DNA of 64,000 nucleotides, taken from positions 22,334,584-22,398,583 of the forward strand of contig NC_016134.3 in NCBI RefSeq assembly GCF_000005505.3. The letters run 5' to 3'. The stretch's first letter is position 1, and every line of letters starts with the position of its first letter. Below the pieces are notes generated by a model. The model was not told where the DNA came from. It ran no database searches and was given only the letters and a program-made list of their open reading frames with translations. The DNA comes from Brachypodium distachyon. Its lineage: Eukaryota > Streptophyta > Magnoliopsida > Poales > Poaceae. Made by a program: the position numbers and the translations under genes. Shown piece by piece: positions 34,665 through 46,477 of this stretch.

Positions 34665-35330
34665 TAGGAGAGGCTTCGAGGGGGTCGTTAGCCGGGTGTT
34701 TGGGCCGAACTCGTCTTCCCAAATCACCTATGGCGAGAGATCTCTAAGTGCCGCCTCGGACTTGGGCCGAACTTGTCTTCCCAAGTAGCGAGGTTGGGAT
34801 ACCCTCGAGACTCTAACCCGATCCCTCTACTTCGAGTCGAGATCGTACTAGACGGCCCGGAACCTCGAAACTAGGCTTCTAAGTCGCGTCCCCGAGGTCG
34901 AGTCGAGACTAGGCTCGACCCAAGCACTCGAGAGCAGGCTCCTTAGGTGGCTCTAGCCCTCTCCCCTTTGATCTTATTCCAATGGAGAATAAATGATACA
35001 TGCCCCCATGGGGCGGGGGGTATTTATAGCCTAGAGGTCCATGACAAAAGACCATGGCTACCCTTGAGGGAGAGGGAAAGTGAGGGCAAAGTGGTAAACT
35101 CATCCCCACACCTTTCTTGGCCCCTACTCTAGCTCTTCTTCTCCTTTGACCATGGCATGGGAGGCTTGACCTTTTGACTCTTTTGACCGGCGCCTAGTTG
35201 GCATGGCTATGCCTTGTTAGCGTTTTGACCAGTCTTTGGGATTTGTTGACTTGGTCGCCGCCACGTAGGATTGCGGCCCGGCCCCATGTAAGGATTTTAC
35301 TATATTACAACAAAAGTAATCTTAGCCCCC
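34665..35330 (-). repeat. Outer part of element C 5' LTR
   Basis: It aligns with D at 62020-62584: GGCTTCGAGGGGGT, GTTAGCC, GACAAAAGACCATGGCTACCC and the minus-strand TATA (plus GGTATTTATAGCC near 35018-35030). It runs into a C-rich tract at 35325-35347 where the expected LTR start (minus TGGCTCAAGGGGGCTACTG in D) is degenerate. Confidence 0.8.
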
Positions 35331-36214
35331 CTCCCCCCCCCCCCCCTCTCCGTCCCTGCCTCCAACCCTAAGATTGTATCCTTGTGAGGAAGCAGACGCT
35401 ATATTTGGGAGAGATCTTAGATCCAACTCAAGCAAACCTTGTTTCCCTCTCCAAGGTCTTCATCGAGCTTGCTACCCATGGAGCATGGGTACTCCTACAT
35501 AGTTGCGGTCACCCAGGAGCATCCAAATTTGTGTGATTGCCCCTTGGAGTTTGTGAAGTTCGGATTCCACGACTGAAAGGAAGAAATACCCCTAGTGAGT
35601 GAGGCTCATACCCCAGAGGTGAGCGGCCGGAATGGGAGCCTAAACGTCCCATATTAATTATTGGTGCCACCTCATGGAGATGTAGAATCCCCTCAAGGAT
35701 TCGAACTTCGAGATCAAATCCTCGTCAACGGCTCCCGATTCGGTTTACACTTTCCATCATTTACTTACAACAATTTTTCTTTGTGCTATACTACCTTTAT
35801 GCTTGTGGTAGTATTGCTCATATATAGGACTGTCCACTTAATTATATTTATAGAGAACCTTGTAGTTCCACCTAACCTTTGAAAAATGTTTAACTTGGTT
35901 TAGAATTTGTAGACAACTAGTCACCTTTCACCCTCCCCTGGATTAAAACCTTAGATCCTTTACCATCGGACATCTTGAAATGTGTCCATCAATTTCCTTT
36001 GAGAAATCAAGACCAACCACTTACCCTCCATGAAGATTGAGGCCTTCCAAACGTTCTTTGATGGTTCGCTCAGAAGCACTCTCCTTGTCCCTGATGCCAT
36101 TACCTCATGTTACAAAGCCTCCTGTTGTCGCCGCAACCTCTAGAAGATCCATCATGCAGCTGTTCACATTTGAGTGTGGGTTGTCACGGATCAACAAAGG
36201 CATCCATGGCCATT
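35331..36214 (+). other. Spacer with unclassified repeat-like sequence
   Basis: A poly-C tract (to 35347) is followed by about 870 bp with no supported ORF. Phrases such as CCACCTCATGGAGATG and the run of short C/T-rich stretches look like a retrotransposon leader, but no LTR, primer site or coding domain could be identified. No gene is called. Confidence 0.4.
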
Positions 36215-36363
36215 GAACTTGGTGGCGAAGTCCAATTTACTATAATGAAGATCGCTCGAACTTGGTGACGAAGTGCAGTTTACGATAACGAAGATCACTC
36301 GAACTTGGTGACGAAGTGCAGTTTACTGTAGCGAAGTCCAATTTACAATTACGAAGATCACTC
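36215..36363 (+). repeat. 43-bp tandem repeat, three units
   Basis: Units start at 36215, 36258 and 36301 with GAACTTGGTG. The first two are exactly 43 bp. The third contains an extra 20-bp internal duplication (GCGAAGTCCAATTTAC segment). They differ by a handful of substitutions. Confidence 0.9.
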
Positions 36364-36988
36364 GAGAAAAAGCAGGATTTGTGGACTCAGCTGGAACACC
36401 ACCAAGGGAAAAGTGGAACCCTAAAAACTATAAACTACGAGACCCACTGTTTTCATGGTACACTTGGTTGACTATGCCAGGACGAGGATGAAGGCAAAAT
36501 TCCATTACTCCATACGACGTAGCCTCTACCGCTAGGACACAAATCTCACAAAATGATATAAAAACCTCACAGAGAAAATAGATAAACTGCAACCAAAAGT
36601 TGACATATGATTCAGTCATCGCCTGATGCCGAATCGATGGGCTCCTGTTTCCGGCGAAACGACTCGCACTTCTTTGACCACAGTGAAATAACCATGGGTG
36701 TGCTTTTTTTTTCACGAGCGAAACCATGGGTGTGCTTAATTGTTGCATCGTGGTGTTTGGGCCGGCCCAAGCAGGGCCGAGAAACAATGGGCTGCGGTGC
36801 GCCGGTTCGGTATTCCCCGCATTCCTAGCACAGCCACCAAAACCGAGGAATGAAGCCGCGCTAGCGCTAGAAGGGCGAAAAGTTGCGAGGCCAACTTGTA
36901 ATAAACAAGCTCTTGCAGCGCGACACGGCGTGGCGCCTTGCCGACGGACCCGGACCAGCGCCGCCAGCGCGGGGTGGAGCGGCCGAAG
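36364..36988 (+). other. Upstream region of the MTG1-like gene
   Basis: About 620 bp before the MTG1 start codon. No clear TATA box was found. The last ~150 bp are GC-rich (AGCGCTAGAAGGGCGAAAAG, GACCCGGACCAGCGCCGCC), as expected of a 5' UTR of a housekeeping-type gene. The open frame on either strand is not conserved-looking and is not called. Confidence 0.45.
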
Positions 36989-39900
36989 ATGCGGGGTCTG
37001 ACGCGGGCAGGCAAGAGGGCCAGCGAGATGGCCTTCAATGCCGGTGGTGGCGTCATCAACTGGTTCCCGGGCCACATGGCTGCCGCCTCACGCGCCATCC
37101 GCGACCGCCTCAAGCTTGCCGACCTCGTCATCGAGGTTCGGGACTCCCGCGTAAGCCTCCACACTCCCTTTCTCACGGAACTGCCCCCTTCCCTTGCTTG
37201 GTATATCCTGTTTCGGAAGCCTTGACGCGGGAGGCGGGGGACGTTTTTTTGTGTGGGAATGGTGTTCGACGAAATGTCTTCCCACGTGTAAGGCTGTAAT
37301 TTCCTTTAGGGGTGCTGATCTGAACCTTACGAGATAATGGAACATACTCTTCTATATCTAAATAGGAGACCCCCACTACATGATTTCTCTTAAACATAAG
37401 AGTGTGTAGGTTCTGACTTCACTATTATACATGCCGAATGAAGGTGGTCACGCTAAAAAGAAGTAGTGGCTACAGTCTACAAGTTGGTGAAATGTGTTTC
37501 ATGCAATTCTCATAACTTAATTGCCTGCTTCATGTACGTTTGTTTGCTTACTGTGTTATCTATTCCTCCGATCGATTGCTTGCAACTAATGTAACTTATG
37601 ATCAGATTCCATTGTCCTCAGCGAATGAAGACCTTCAACCGGTGCTTTCAGCTAAGAGGCGTATCCTTGCTCTAAACAAGAAAGATCTAGCGAATCCCAA
37701 TATGATGAATGTAAGTACCTCTGTAGTTAGGTCAGGCTCTGGAAGCAATATTTCTTGTTGAGGACATTCATGCTTTAATGTAATTTCTGAGATCCAATGC
37801 TTATACTCACAAGGTCATATTTTCACCAATATGCAGATGTGGCTTGATCATTTTGAATCACGTAAGCAGGATTGCATCTCAATAAATTCACACAGTAGTA
37901 ATTCGATTAATCAGGTTAGGTAACTGTTAGTTTCATGTCTATCTACTTTGTTTTGTAAAACTCACAGGATATATGTAATATACTGGAAATCAGTCGAGCG
38001 TTAAGCTCTTGAGATTTCTGCAACTCTGAGAGTTGGTGTTCATTTACCTAATTATCAGTTGCAAGATCTACACCGCTTGCTGAGATTCTATGATGTACAA
38101 CTGCTAAAGGTCTTCACAACGAGGAACTTAGAGCCAAATACCAAGAATCAAAACCTGCAAAGTCTCACAATATAATACTCCCTCCATCACATATTAAGTG
38201 CCGAAATATTACATGTATCTAGACGTATTTTAGTATACATATACGTCCAATTTTAAACAAATTTGAGTCACTTAATATGGGACGGAGGGAGTATTAAAGG
38301 ACAACTTTGTTCTTTGAAAATATTTTAAATAAAATATCTTCTGAAGTTGTCAAACTATAATTTTGCACCCTGCACAGAATCCAAATTTATTGGCTGTATT
38401 TACTATTTGGGGGAATTAATTGAAGTATATGAGCTTTGCATTATATATATTGAAATTGTAGTTTAAGATACATTCTGCTTCTTGCTGTGTTTCTCCTAAA
38501 ATTTCATCTCTTCTTTTAGAACAAAATGAGGAATCGGTATTTCTCTCAAACAGAAGTTCTGTAGATACTGATGTGTATGAATCTTTAATATAGATAATAT
38601 AAGCAAGATTTTGGTTGCGACCAGTGGATTTCCCATGCTGAGATGGCAGGAAGTAGAGGGATGAAAAGAAAATAATCATACTTTCTTTATTCATATGAAA
38701 TATGCACTCTCTCTTTTATAGTGTATTCTTCATACCTAAAGCTAGTTTCTATCCCAAAATTGTATAAAACTGACTCCTTTCAAACTGGAAAGTGAACACA
38801 CTAAATCCTTTTAAATTAAGAAACCTAATAAATATTTTCGGACACAACCTCAGTTCCAAAATATATGTTATTTTATAAAAATGCTCAGTCAAACCTTTCT
38901 AACTCTTAGAACTAACAAGAAATTATTTTCCTTGGTTGGTGCAAATGGTACTCAGATTATCATGAACTAGTTTTGGGGTATAATTTCTTTGTAATCTTCC
39001 TCTCATATTTATACAAAGAAGCAATGGCCAAAATTTATTGGAGATTTTCCAGAGTAAAACTTCACATATTTCTTTGGTGCATCTAGCTGCTCCTATCCAT
39101 AGCTGAGCAAGCATCCGTCCTTTGAAATGCTGACTCAAAAGATGTCCACAACAGATACATCCATCCATAACTGTAAAGTTCCTCCAGCAGTATCATTTAA
39201 CCACCTAATTTGCTTTCTCTAGCTTAAGGCTTGATCGAGCTATTCTGATGTATATTTTTCTTTAACAATGCTATAGGCCCATAGCTGATGGTGCAGTGGG
39301 TTGCATGTTATTGACTTGGTTCGTGAGACTTTAATCATTTCATATTACTCAACCAATGTGAAGCATGTTATTAATGTTACTGAACTGGTTTATCAATTTT
39401 ATCTTTCCTATATGGTACTTCACTTTCTGTAGTCCTCGGTGTAAGTTCAACTCCTCTAATGCTGGCTTCTATAATTAACAGCTGCTTGGGCTTGTGGAGT
39501 TGAAACTAAAGGAAGCAATCTTGAAAGAGCCCACACTTCTTGTTATGGTTGTTGGTGTCCCTAATGTTGGAAAGTCTGCTCTCATAAATTCCATACATAG
39601 AATTGCCCGTTCTCGTTTTCCAGGTATGACCATTATAAAATATATATTTCTTGTTTCATTGGTCATCCAACGGAGGCCACCAGAAGCACCAGTAAATAGT
39701 GGGATTTTAAAGGGCTTTGATAATGCTAAGAGGGGTACAGGACGACCTAAGTTAACATGGGTGGAGGCAGTTAAAAGGGACCTAAAAGACTGGAATGTGT
39801 CCAAAGATCTGGCTTCCGACAGGGCTGCATGGAAATCTGCAACCCATGTGCCTGAACCTTGATTATTTCTTTGTTTTTGTGTTTACTTTTAGTTTCCACA

Positions 39901-42900
39901 AATTTCTGTTTGGGTTTCATATCTAGCCTACCCGAACTTGCTTGGGACAAAAGGCTTAGTTGTTGTTGTTGTTGGTAATCTATCTTTATTGTTGTTCTAC
40001 TGCCAGTGAATGATAAGATCAAGCGGGCTACGGTAGGACCACTGCCTGGTGTTACTCAAGACATTGCAGGATATAAGGTGAGGCTCTAAAGGTCAATGTT
40101 TTATGAACACTTCTAAATTTGTTATCTTGAATCTTTTTCTAGGTCATCATTATTATTGCACTAGATACCGGCAAAAGACACCAGATAAACCTTGTTAACT
40201 TGGCTGTTTTCTAAGTTGTGTTATGCATGTGCATTTGTGCTAAGCTGAGTCATATCTTAGTAGTATCTTTTTGTTTGTTCCTATTTGCACATATTCAACA
40301 CTAGTTGTGGTAAACAAAAAGAATAGGCATGCATCCATGGATATGGACTAAATACAACAAACTTTGAATCAGTTTGTAACTTTGTATCCTTTTTTCTTAA
40401 TATAGAAGATACGGGTTATGTTTTAGCTTTACTAATAATTACTTTATACTCTGAATATTGGTAATTCTTGCTTGTGGTTCCATCTGGCATTCTGGCCACT
40501 ACATTACCTACCTATGTGCCTGGAGTTTCACAAAAGAAAACATCTTAGTTACGGCACATATGAGTCTTCCCCTTGTTAGACTCATAGCTAAAATACGGGG
40601 AGAGCACAAGAACAAGGAGGCACAAGGATTAAGAGTCGAAGAGTCAAGTGCAGTTGCTAGGTACCGACTCGCGACTAGTCACGTGCTCGACTAGTATCAT
40701 CGTTCACTAGCTAGTACAAATACCATAATAGTAAACTACTACGATCATGAAATTTATATGGAATGACCATTGTACTATTGTAGATGCTTACCGTAGATGT
40801 ACCTCAACTGTGCACCTATTTGACTATAACCCACCTTGGTCAAATCCCTTGTATTAACAAGTGATGATAGTTAACTACTTAAACAATAAAACTTGTAGGC
40901 ATAAGTCTAGCTGAGTATTCGTTAAAAAAAAAAGTCTTGCTGAGTACCCTAAGTACTCACCCTTGCCCCATTGTTGTTCAGGAGTGTTACGACGAAGACT
41001 AGTAGGAATTCTACTGAAATTTATATGGAACCTAGTTGGCTTCCTCTTAGGATCCGTTTGGTTGGGCTTTTACAGCAGCTTTTTTGTGAAAAAATGCTGA
41101 AGCTGAAACAAACAAGGTAAAAGCACCTGCTGCCACACAACCCCACTACCAGCTCACCCCTGATTCTTCATGAAAATTAGTGAGGATATGCCACTAGCTC
41201 TGTACCCCTGCCCCATCCCTTGTTTCCTCCCGTCCTGGCCACCTGATTGCCCAGTCCGCAACTCAGCCAAGCCGCTTCTGTCACAGCCACAGCCCAAACA
41301 AACAGAGCATTAGGATCCTTGGAACTTGGATGGATCTGCCCAACAGCTCCAGCTGCAGAAACTTCTTGCACTACCTCCGGTTGCTACATGATCTTAGCAC
41401 AATGTGTAAGGAAGAAATAAAAGCACAAATCAAACCAATAGTTCAACACAGGAGAGGACTGCAGGGAAGAGATGAAAGCACAACTTAATCTAACAGTTCA
41501 ACGCAGCAAGGAGAGGATTGGAAGTAGAGGACTGGAAGGAGGAATCAGAGCGGATAAGAAGATTACTTGCCGGTTGAGGCTGGCGCTGTGGTTACCTGTG
41601 ACGATGTCGGTGGCAGAGACGATTGGTTCATGGAAAGTTAGAAATATCTTCAATGTTTAACCGGGACAGACCAGAGTTCAATGGCCAACCTTTTTTTCCC
41701 TGTCCCGTTCAATCTAGCAGTGGGCCAGCAAGCCTAGATTTGTCAGCAACCAGTCGACCAGTCGATTGACTGGCAACCAGTCAAGTTGAAGTGCCCAACA
41801 CATCCAAGTTATGGCTGGTAGACTAGTCATGCGACTGGTCGCTCCACTCATAAATCATAATCATTTGGAGACACTGCAGAAAAGATGTGAGGAATGTCCT
41901 TGTTTAACTTCTTTGATATCAATTATCATCTTCCCTTTTGTTCTGCTTATGATTTAAACACATTCTACAAGACAGGCCACTTGTGCCAACTCTAGTGTCC
42001 CAGTACAATATATTTGGCGCATGCAAATCCAGCTAATTGTGCTTGAACTGGTACTTTGTTCCCATTCTCTTGCACACCATCAGTCAACTCAGGCCCTGTT
42101 TGTTTGGGCTTCAGCTTCAGCTTTTGGTGCTTTTAGCAATCTCAAAAGCACTTCTCATGTTTACACATGAAGCTGAGAAGCACCTCTGGACGTGCTTTTG
42201 GTGCTTCTAGCTGAGAAGCACGTCCGGAGGTGCTTCTCAGCTTCATGTGTAAACGGGAGAAGTGCTTTTGAGATTGCTAGAAGCACCAAAAGCTGAAGCA
42301 GAAGCCCAAACAAACAGGACCTCAGTAGTTTACAACTGTCCACACATCACACTTAGTCACCACTGTGACAATGAGCCTTTGTTCATCCGAATGCATTCCT
42401 AGTAAGCCATTTGTAGGACTTTAACTTGTTGTTTGTTCTCTTCTGGTATGATCAACTGCTTAAATTAATACTAAGATGTATCTTGGGTAGATTGCAAGCC
42501 AGCCAAGCATTTATGTGCTTGATACACCAGGTGTTCTGGTGCCAAGCATTCCAGACATGGAAACGGGTCTAAAGCTTGCTCTGACAGGTTAGATTTAGTT
42601 TATGTTGTTGCTTTCTCATTGCCAAAAATTCATCTGAAGAGCAAGATTATTGTCATGCCTTCCTCATAATGAACATCATGGTTTGTTCACTAGTTTTTAT
42701 TCTCCATTAATATGGGATTGCTTACATATTTGTTGCCACATTGCTACATTGCCCTTTTTCTGTTAGTGCAGGAGCTGTCAAAGACTCAGTGGTTGGAGAG
42801 GAGCGTATAGCAAAATATTTACTATCTCTTCTTAATATTAGAAAAACCCCTCTACACTGGGAGCGACTGCTGCACAGAAGAGAAGAATTTGATGAGGAGC

Positions 42901-44850
42901 CAGGACACAGTTGTGGAAAAGGCTCTAGAGATTCACTACGCAGGAGGAAACGCATTAATAACTCTGATGCCTTATATGTTCAGGTACTGACTCTATCAGA
43001 TAATGCACTGCATGAGCAGTCCCTATTAAGGGGACATATGTAGTGCAAACCCATATCCAGGTCATATCATGCAAACTTTTCATATAGGCCATTAGATGAC
43101 ATTTTGATGCATTAGATTATATGTGGGCTTGAGGATCACATGGACGGGGTTTAAGAAAGGATCACAGTTTCTAGGTGATGTAATGAAGCTGTAAATATTA
43201 GATTCACTGCTCTCTGGGACTAGCATTGGGCAAAGTTGGGATATCTGTGTTTATGGAAAATTTTGGATTTCAGTGAATTTATTCACGATTAGAATTTATG
43301 CGCCTTGGAATATCTTGTGCTGGCATGCTTCATCATGGTGTACAGTATATACATTATTGACTTTTTATGGAGTATTACATTTCATAGCTTCAGGCTTTAA
43401 ACACTCTAGTATTCTGTATTTTGGCTAAGTGTCTTGCAAAATTGCAAGGAATAATGCCCATAGATCATACTTTGTTTTTTGCAAACTAATGTACTGATGT
43501 GTCAGAAGTTGATAATCTTGTCCTGTTGATTTTATTTACTTGGTGCTCCCTAGGGCATGTACATTCAAGGTGCTTATGAAAGTAAACCGATTTATTCTTA
43601 AGCATAAGTGCTTATTTTTGTACCAAAGGTGCCTAATTAAGCATCTGTTATATAGAAACAGGTAGCTTAAACAAAAAAGGGTTTATTTTTTGTAAGCACC
43701 TCCCTGAGCTCCATTTTTAGTGGAGTGGGCTGCGTCTGATGTGTAAAACCCACCATATATATATTTAATCTAGTAGTTTTTTATACCCAGGTGCAAATCA
43801 AAATATCGATCCCACTAATTATTGCCATTCAAGCTTTTGTTGCACCTCAAACTCTGTTGAGCTGATATGTGTAACTACTAACTATACTTCCCTTGATGCA
43901 CACACTTTCATTTCCACCTTGGTATACAAGAGATATTAATAATGGTTGAGATCTGGAAAAGGGCTCATATCCAGGTGCTTGTCACTACTGTATGGGCTGG
44001 AGTGGTTATATGTGCATGCTAATCTATAGGTTGTTCTCACGCATTGGGCCACCGTAGTGGTTATATGTGTTAGCTTCTATGATCACACTACTTTTGGGTT
44101 GTCTTTGGCAGCATGGACCATGAAAAGCATCCCACTTGCGTAGATCAGAGGCCATGTGTGGTTGGTGACTTGTGGAGTATACCTTGTGCTAGCTGAACTT
44201 CCACCATGTGATTATGTCTGATTGTCAGATCTTATTAATTATTATTTTAATATAGTTAAGCGGTTAACATGGTACATTTTGTTTGCTTGACAACCATCAT
44301 ATTTTGATGTACTTCTTTTGTGCTCAGTCATTCTTGTTTTCTTTGTCATTTTTGTGTGTTGTACTTGTATATGTCAGACTTAGCTTTCTTGTAACTTCCT
44401 ACTAACTTTTTTCTCTCCAGGGAAAAGCTCGTTGTCATTTTATGTTCTCTTGCATTTTGAACTTAATAATTCGATCATAATTGCACGGTCCAAATCGTAA
44501 GTGGCGCCTAATTGTGCTGCTCATGGTACTGTGGTTATCAATGGATTCCAAGTTATCTATTTCTTAGGATAACTAACAACCTAGTCTTCCTGATCCAGGA
44601 CTTAGTGATGGAGGTCCAGGCAACGCTGTGCAGCACAGCTATGGAATTCACAGGCAACATTGATGAAGAGACTGGGCTGGAAAGTCTGATTGACGCACAG
44701 CTCCTTGCTCTTCGTAAGGTGTTCAGAATTCCTCACAGACCACTTGATGAATCTCATGGACCGACAGCCAAGAAGTTGTTGACTCTATTCAGAGCAGGGA
44801 AACTCGGCCCATTCGTCCTCGACGACCTTCCTGATGAGATAAAACAGTAA
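36989..44850 (+). CDS. MTG1: MTG1/SIN2-type circularly permuted GTPase, mitochondrial ribosome biogenesis (8 exons, 372 aa)
   Basis: Exons: 36989-37150, 37606-37710, 37837-37914, 39482-39623, 40007-40077, 42491-42587, 42772-42983, 44599-44850. All introns are GT-AG and phases join cleanly to 372 codons plus TAA. G motifs are in permuted order: G4 NKKD (78-81), G1 GVPNVGKS (140-147), G2 around T179 (PGVT), G3 DTPG (197-200). N-terminal NWFPGHMAAASRAI and EVRDSRIPLSS mark the YlqF/MTG1 family; the usual DAR reads DSR here. Family members bind GTP and assist large-subunit assembly; the Arabidopsis SIN2 homologue is mitochondrial. The short basic N-terminus would fit organelle import. Length is near the family's (~380). 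Introns 3, 4 and 5 hold transposon insertions. The start is the first ATG in frame with good coding sequence. Confidence 0.95.
38178..38291. mobile_element. Stowaway MITE in MTG1 intron 3
   Basis: 114 bp with terminal inverted repeats CTCCCTCCATCACATATTAAG and CTTAATATGGGACGGAGGGAG, flanked by TA at 38176-38177 and 38292-38293. This is the standard Tc1/mariner-derived Stowaway signature of grasses. Confidence 0.95.
39660..39974 (+). mobile_element. 5'-truncated RTE-type LINE in MTG1 intron 4
   Basis: About 315 bp encode the C-terminus of a non-LTR retrotransposon protein: QRRPPEAPV, GTGRPKLTWVEAVKRDL, DWNVSKDLA, DRAAWKSA and VPEP before a stop. The 3' UTR contains CCCGAACTTGCTTGGGAC and ends in a TTG-repeat tail (39959-39974), typical of plant RTE-clade LINEs. 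The target duplication was not found. The 5' end at about 39660 is where homology becomes unreadable. Confidence 0.8.
41056..41310. mobile_element. hAT-like MITE in MTG1 intron 5
   Basis: 255 bp flanked by an 8-bp direct duplication TAGGATCC (41048-41055 and 41311-41318). The ends are inverted and related (GTTTGGTTGGGCT on the left; reverse complement of AGCCCAAACAAACAGAGC on the right). Eight-base duplications with such ends point to the hAT superfamily. No ORF. Confidence 0.7.
42092..42321. mobile_element. Foldback Harbinger-like MITE in MTG1 intron 5
   Basis: 230 bp that is almost one long palindrome. The ends are GGCCCTGTTTGTTTGGGC and its near reverse complement, and the arms continue inverted (AGCACTTCTC...TGTTTACACATGAAGCTGAGAAGCAC) to the centre near 42207. 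The 3-bp flank TCA on both sides (42089-42091, 42322-42324) suggests PIF/Harbinger-type insertion. The arms would form a stem of roughly 100 bp if transcribed. Confidence 0.8.
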
Positions 44851-46246
44851 AAGGAAGAAAGTTCTTCGTTTTGCTTATACACAGCTAAGGCTCTCCAGTG
44901 GAAGAACAGTTGGCATGATACGGCTGAATGGCCAGCAATAGCTTTGTTGTGCATTTTTTGAAGCGATGCAAGATGACACAAAGCAACGTGCCAATCATGG
45001 AGATGCATGCCGTCTTTGGGGATGCATGTTAGCCACTTTCAGTGAGCAGAAGCTTACGACGGTTTAATAACAATATGCTTTTCTCTGTGTGTTTGTAGAG
45101 TTAGCTGCTGATGTCGGCATAGATTCATTTCTGCCTGTTTCAGAATTGAATTGTTCGACTTTCGCTTGTACATTTTGTGGTCGGTACTTTTTATGGTTAC
45201 TAGTAGCAGTTATGAATGCCGACCTGCTACTACCATTGCAAACGGACAGGGCATGTGGGTCATTTAATGTCATACCGACCGCATTTAGGGTCGTTGCGAG
45301 ATTCAAAAGACACCCACACACACGTCAACGTTCGATCTTGTAAGTGTGAATTTTCAAGAAGATATATTTATGCCCTGTGCGGAAAAGACAATCTTGTTAC
45401 AGCCCGTTTGGTAACCCTCATTTCATTTTATTTGGTAAAAATGAATGAATCAAATTTTTGATAGAATTTTATTTGGTCAATTTGAATTCTGGATTCAGTT
45501 TTCAGGTAATCTTGAGACTGTTCGCAGCTGAGCAGACTTGGTTACCTTTTGTTCCTCATATCGATAAAAAAATTGAATTCAAAAATCATGTTTGTCTGTC
45601 ACATGAAATTATAGAATGAGACACAATTTCAGACAAATGATGACTGTTAGATACGAATCGGGGTTTGTCACATAGTGTGATTAAATGGAAATTCAGATTG
45701 AATTTCTGTATCCAATTCTGCGCCAGCCAAACAACTTGATTTCTAGAATCCAAAATGAAATTTAGAATTCTAGCGGCAAATGATGGGTGCCAAAAGATAT
45801 GTTAGAGTTTTTTTTTACCCGGAATGAATATAGGTCATCTTTTTGTTTATCCAAGGATATTTGATACTACTTCTTATAGTACTCCAATATGGATAGTCGG
45901 AGTATCATCCTGAAAAAGGGAGTATCAGAAAACATATGTAAAACTGTAATTTATCGACAAAAGGCGGTTGATTTGTAGTTTTCCAAACTCGACTCGAGTT
46001 ACATGGCTGGGGCTTGACTCACGTGTGAAAAGTCTAATCTTATCTTTGTTTGTTTGTTCTGTACTTTGTTTGGACCGAATGAATTATTACAGCATCTCCA
46101 ACAAGGTGATTCAACTGTTATTAAAATGATGACATGTCAACACTTTACAATGTGGATGTGAAAAAGAGAGGAGAGACGAAGTAATGGTTTCTTCTTGAAT
46201 AAATGGGTACTTCACGCATACCAAAGTCCAAGTAACAACTATACTA
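44851..46246 (+). other. MTG1 3' UTR and intergenic spacer
   Basis: The first few hundred bases after the MTG1 stop are probably 3' UTR; no confident polyadenylation signal was chosen. Between about 45402 and 45735 there is an AT-rich stretch whose ends (GCCCGTTTGGTAA and CCAGCCAAACAAC) hint at an old MITE. No ORF is accepted as a gene. Confidence 0.45.
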
Positions 46247-46477
46247 CTCCCTCCGTTCCTTAAAAAAATGGCATATTAGTTTTCATTAAGACAAAGTTTT
46301 GACCACAAATTACTATGCTAAGGTGTGGTTTATATGACACCGCTAGATTCGTTATCAAAAGTATTTCATGATACTTATGGTTTCATGTCATATAAACCAC
46401 ACTTTAAAATAGTAATTTGTGGTCAAAGCTTCGTCTTAATGAAAGCTAATATGCCAATTTTTAAGAAACGGAGTGAG
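46247..46477. mobile_element. Stowaway MITE (231 bp)
   Basis: Terminal inverted repeats begin CTCCCTCCGTTCCTTAAAAA and end TTTTTAAGAAACGGAGTGAG, flanked by TA. The arms extend well inward (TGACCACAAATTACTAT...ATAGTAATTTGTGGTCA), so it is a strong foldback. One terminal base of the right end differs from the canonical GGGAG. Confidence 0.92.

Larger units (their letters stand above)
14926..35330 (-). mobile_element. Element C: Tat-type gypsy retrotransposon split by three nested insertions
   Basis: The host element is recovered by removing three insertions (20175-25346, 26266-29520, 29840-34659) with their target copies. Minus-strand order: 5' LTR (about 35330-34665 plus 29839-29654), primer-binding site near 29652, leader, gag (26265-25352 then 20174-19145), protease, RT, RNase H, a second RNase H, integrase, 3' non-coding region. 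No 3' LTR is visible before element B starts at 14920, so C is truncated or interrupted there. Two RNase H domains are a known mark of the Tat lineage. Several stops make it inactive. Confidence 0.88.
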
